DNA of 6,712 bases from Desulfovibrionaceae bacterium. GTDB taxonomy: Bacteria > Desulfobacterota > Desulfovibrionia > Desulfovibrionales > Desulfovibrionaceae. Below the pieces are notes generated by a model, which did not search any database, was not told the DNA's origin, and was given only the letters and a program-made list of their open reading frames with translations. The position numbers and the translations under genes are program-made. The stretch is from the NCBI GenBank assembly GCA_900770205.1, contig CAAGJV010000421.1, positions 1-6,712 on the forward strand, written 5' to 3'. Shown here piece by piece: positions 5,092 to 6,712 of this stretch. The stretch's first letter is position 1, and the number at the start of each line of letters is the position of its first letter.

Positions 5092-5169
5092 ATGGCTGGC
5101 AGACTTTTTGCGCTGCTTACCGTTATTTTTCTGGCAATATTTGTGCTTCCCGGATATAAAATGAGCTGA
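5092..5169 (+). CDS. 25-residue membrane peptide
   Basis: MAGRLFALLTVIFLAIFVLP followed by GYKMS: a basic N-terminus, one hydrophobic helix and a short polar tail. GAGG lies 9 bases before the ATG. An in-frame ATG at 5071 directly follows the T tract of the upstream terminator and has no ribosome site. The gene sits alone between two terminators, so it needs its own promoter or read-through. I do not see a clear promoter. The size and layout would fit a type I toxin-like or small regulatory membrane peptide, but no antisense RNA is evident. Family unknown. Confidence 0.4.
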   Translation: MAGRLFALLTVIFLAIFVLPGYKMS

Positions 5170-5183
5170 ATAAAGTAAAATTC

Positions 5184-5216
5184 AAGTGCTTACTATTTTA
5201 TCGTAAGCACTTTTCT
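5184..5216 (+). terminator. Intrinsic terminator after the 25-residue peptide gene
   Basis: AAGTGCTTAC (5184-5193) and GTAAGCACTT (5203-5212) form a perfect 10-bp stem with a 9-base loop, followed by TTCTC on the plus strand. It may also act on the minus strand, at the end of the IS relic. Confidence 0.7.
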
Positions 5217-5235
5217 CGTAGCCAAAATGATGGCT

Positions 5236-5510
5236 CTACAGGTCTACATCAAAGAACGGGGCAAAGTGCTTTTCAGGGATCATTCCGAATTGTTTTCCTA
5301 GCCTATAGCCGCAAAGGACACGGACACGCAATCGATAGTTTTCAAAATTCCGGAAGCCGTACGCTCATCGGTGTATGAGTTTCATTTTTCGATGATTCCG
5401 TTGTTTCTTGAGAATCTGAAATATGTTCCCACCTCATAAGCATCAAACGAGCTGGCGCAAATTTCTTCTGGAGAAATATTCCTCGTCCATCTACTCTTTT
5501 CCTCTCTATC
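5236..5510 (-). pseudogene. ISL3-family transposase, decayed C-terminal remnant
   Basis: Reading the minus strand in two frames recovers the hallmark C-terminus of ISL3 transposases. One frame gives ISPEEI, then YFRFSRNNGIIE (about 5470-5390). The other gives HRKMKLIHR-stop-AYGFRNFENYRLRVRVLCG (about 5395-5310), continuing to a stop at 5238. Family members read NNGI-EGFH-KMKLI-RRAYGFRNFENYR, so the two pieces are one gene. It is broken by a deletion at about 5386-5396 and by a TGA at 5367-5365 where the family has arginine (CGA to TGA). The first two thirds of the transposase, including the start and the early catalytic residues, are absent. I found no clear terminal inverted repeats. It marks past mobile-element activity next to the ATPase gene. 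Confidence 0.85.
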
Positions 5511-5557
5511 CCTTCTCTGAAGAGAGACAGAACTCCCTCCCTGTTCCAATAATCTTC

Positions 5558-6481
5558 TTAGTTTCCCGTTTTTCTGGAAAATGCGTTCCTGTTTTTCTGA
5601 AAAAATTCATAGTATAAACGAACATTTTCCAGTTCAGTCCACGGTTTGACATGGTCGTGCGTGGCATCCAGATCATAGATGCGTGCTCCCCTAAGCGACA
5701 GCACAAAAGGCGAATGAGTAGCAATAATAAACTGACACCTGAAAAAGCGAGCCGCTTCCTGAAGGAAATCTACAAGTTCCATTTGAAATCTGGGGGACAG
5801 ACTATTCTCTGGCTCATCAAGCAAATAAAGCCCGTCATCATCAATAACATCCTTAAAATACTGAAGTGCAGTCTGAGCATTTGAACGTTCCGGATTAAGA
5901 TCTCCAGCGTATTTTTGCAGAAGACGGCTACGAGTCCATTTGCGGAATTCATGAAATTTCTTGAACCGCGGATAGTCTTTGAGAGATGTCAAGCTCCACG
6001 GTTCCAAGGCATCCTGCTTTTCCCGAGGACGCGGCACATTAAGCACCTCATCTCGTTTTTCCTGAATAAGCTTATTCTCCTGCCTCATCGTTAGCAAATA
6101 ATTGAATATATCATCGCTAGCTATAACTCGACAGGTTGGAGGAAGTTGGCCGGCACTCCCATCATCAGCACCTTCAAGGGTATAGAAACATTCACTCACA
6201 TAATCTTTAAAATGTGTGCTTGTACTGAAAGGAGCTTGTCTTTGCACTCCAAGCTTTTCTCCAATAACATTGAGAAGCGTAGATTTTCCCGATCCATTAC
6301 TTCCATAAAATATAGTAATTTCTGCAAATTCTATTATCGGAAGTTGTGTTTTTGCAAATACATGTAGAGGATATGAGTTATTAAAATTTACTTTTTTAAT
6401 ACCAGAACCATAGCAATTGAGATCAATAACATCCTGAACATAATCAGAATCCGGCAGATAAAAGCTATTCAAGTAAATCAA
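5558..6481 (-). CDS. Stand-alone AAA/ABC-type ATP-binding protein
   Basis: A 307-residue cytoplasmic P-loop ATPase of the SMC/OLD/ABC branch. Walker A is GSNGSGKS (60-67), after ITIFYG. Walker B is LYLLDEPENS (218-227), whose second acidic residue E223 is the likely catalytic glutamate. The H-loop is ATHSPF (254-259, H256). A helical insertion fills about 75-200. The ABC signature is not canonical; RSNAQTALQYF (199-209) occupies its place. There is no transmembrane segment, TOPRIM or HNH domain, so it is neither an ABC exporter nor a full OLD or Septu protein. The start is TTG 6481 with AAGGGGGG just upstream; no in-frame ATG exists. Similar single-gene ATPases are common in accessory and defence-rich loci. 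Its partner, if any, would be upstream beyond the window or act in trans. Frame intact; the 3' neighbour is the IS relic. Confidence 0.85.
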   Translation of the reverse strand: MIYLNSFYLPDSDYVQDVIDLNCYGSGIKKVNFNNSYPLHVFAKTQLPIIEFAEITIFYGSNGSGKSTLLNVIGEKLGVQRQAPFSTSTHFKDYVSECFYTLEGADDGSAGQLPPTCRVIASDDIFNYLLTMRQENKLIQEKRDEVLNVPRPREKQDALEPWSLTSLKDYPRFKKFHEFRKWTRSRLLQKYAGDLNPERSNAQTALQYFKDVIDDDGLYLLDEPENSLSPRFQMELVDFLQEAARFFRCQFIIATHSPFVLSLRGARIYDLDATHDHVKPWTELENVRLYYEFFQKNRNAFSRKTGN

Positions 6482-6530
6482 AATCCCCCCTTCATATCTT
6501 ATACTTTGTTATCATATACAGCAAATGCAC

Positions 6531-6536
6531 ATTATA
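6531..6536 (-). promoter_or_regulatory. Possible -10 box for the ATPase gene
   Basis: A perfect TATAAT on the minus strand lies about 50 bases before the TTG start in an AT-rich leader. No good -35 box stands at the usual distance, so the call is weak. Confidence 0.35.
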
Positions 6537-6539
6537 GGA

Positions 6540-6712
6540 AAACAAAAACTCCTTTCTTTTTGATGTCATCTTTATGTTAGATCATGCCATGTAGAAAACA
6601 TCCAAGAGAAAATAACCGGGGTTTTTCTTCCCGCCGACCATAGCATAAAAAGCTGCTGGAAAAAGAGAAAAATACGCTGCTGTCCATGGATGGGTAGACG
6701 GATGATCGCATA
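6540..6712. other. Right-edge region with no supported gene
   Basis: I see no protein-like frame, RNA gene, convincing terminator or repeat here. It may be the upstream intergenic region of the ATPase gene or the end of something cut by the window. Confidence 0.4.

Noticed and set aside
4794..5093. Minus-strand open frame of 99 codons
   Set aside because: It is antisense to the small membrane-gene pair and to its terminator; composition is not protein-like.
5221..5242. Terminal inverted repeat of the ISL3 element
   Set aside because: GTAGCC and GGCTCTAC near 5219-5240 form only a partial dyad and no matching end is found on the other side of the relic.
1..6712. CRISPR array, tRNA or rRNA gene
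   Set aside because: I saw no regularly spaced direct repeats, cloverleaf or rRNA-like sequence on either strand.

Overview
The window looks like a chromosomal segment of a Desulfovibrionales-type sulfate reducer or close relative. The best evidence is at 516-2282 on the minus strand: a siroheme decarboxylase subunit (Lrp/AsnC-like fold, Ahb family) directly precedes hemL. That pairing is typical of anaerobes that make heme from siroheme, and the HemL sequence itself resembles Desulfovibrio HemL. Base composition is moderate (about half GC in hemL and lower by eye to the right of about 2400; I did not compute it). Species cannot be fixed.

Layout. (1) 1-367, minus: N-terminal part of a secreted class A non-specific acid phosphatase (PhoC/PhoN type), running off the left edge. 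(2) 456-2341, minus: promoter, ahb subunit, hemL and an intrinsic terminator, a compact housekeeping operon. (3) 2411-3373, minus: an accessory run of four overlapping or closely spaced small genes, mostly membrane proteins. Three of the four have an out-of-frame or non-canonical start or an internal frame break. (4) 3536-4486, plus: a divergent 316-codon protein built as helix, coiled coil, one membrane segment, coiled coil and helical C-terminus, with no recognised family. It is followed by two hairpin terminators. (5) 4708-5213, plus: a promoter with a dyad in its spacer, a pair of tiny membrane-protein genes overlapping by ATGA (the first again with its start in the wrong frame), a strong terminator, a lone 25-residue membrane peptide gene, and another terminator. 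(6) 5236-5510, minus: an eroded ISL3-family transposase 3' end. (7) 5558-6481, minus: a stand-alone ABC/SMC-like AAA ATPase with intact Walker A, Walker B and H-loop. (8) 6482-6712: its upstream region, with little else recognisable.

How they fit. Regions 1-2 are ordinary metabolism. Regions 3-7 form an accessory patch: unrecognised small membrane proteins around a larger coiled-coil membrane protein, an IS relic and a lone ATPase of a type common in accessory loci. The most interesting possibility is that the 316-residue protein and its small membrane neighbours form one membrane-acting module (toxin, immunity or envelope function). This is inference from architecture and context only. The repeated start-codon and frame defects mean that either the module is decaying or the assembly has single-base errors. 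Reads covering positions near 2877, 3224, 3303 and 4763 would decide.
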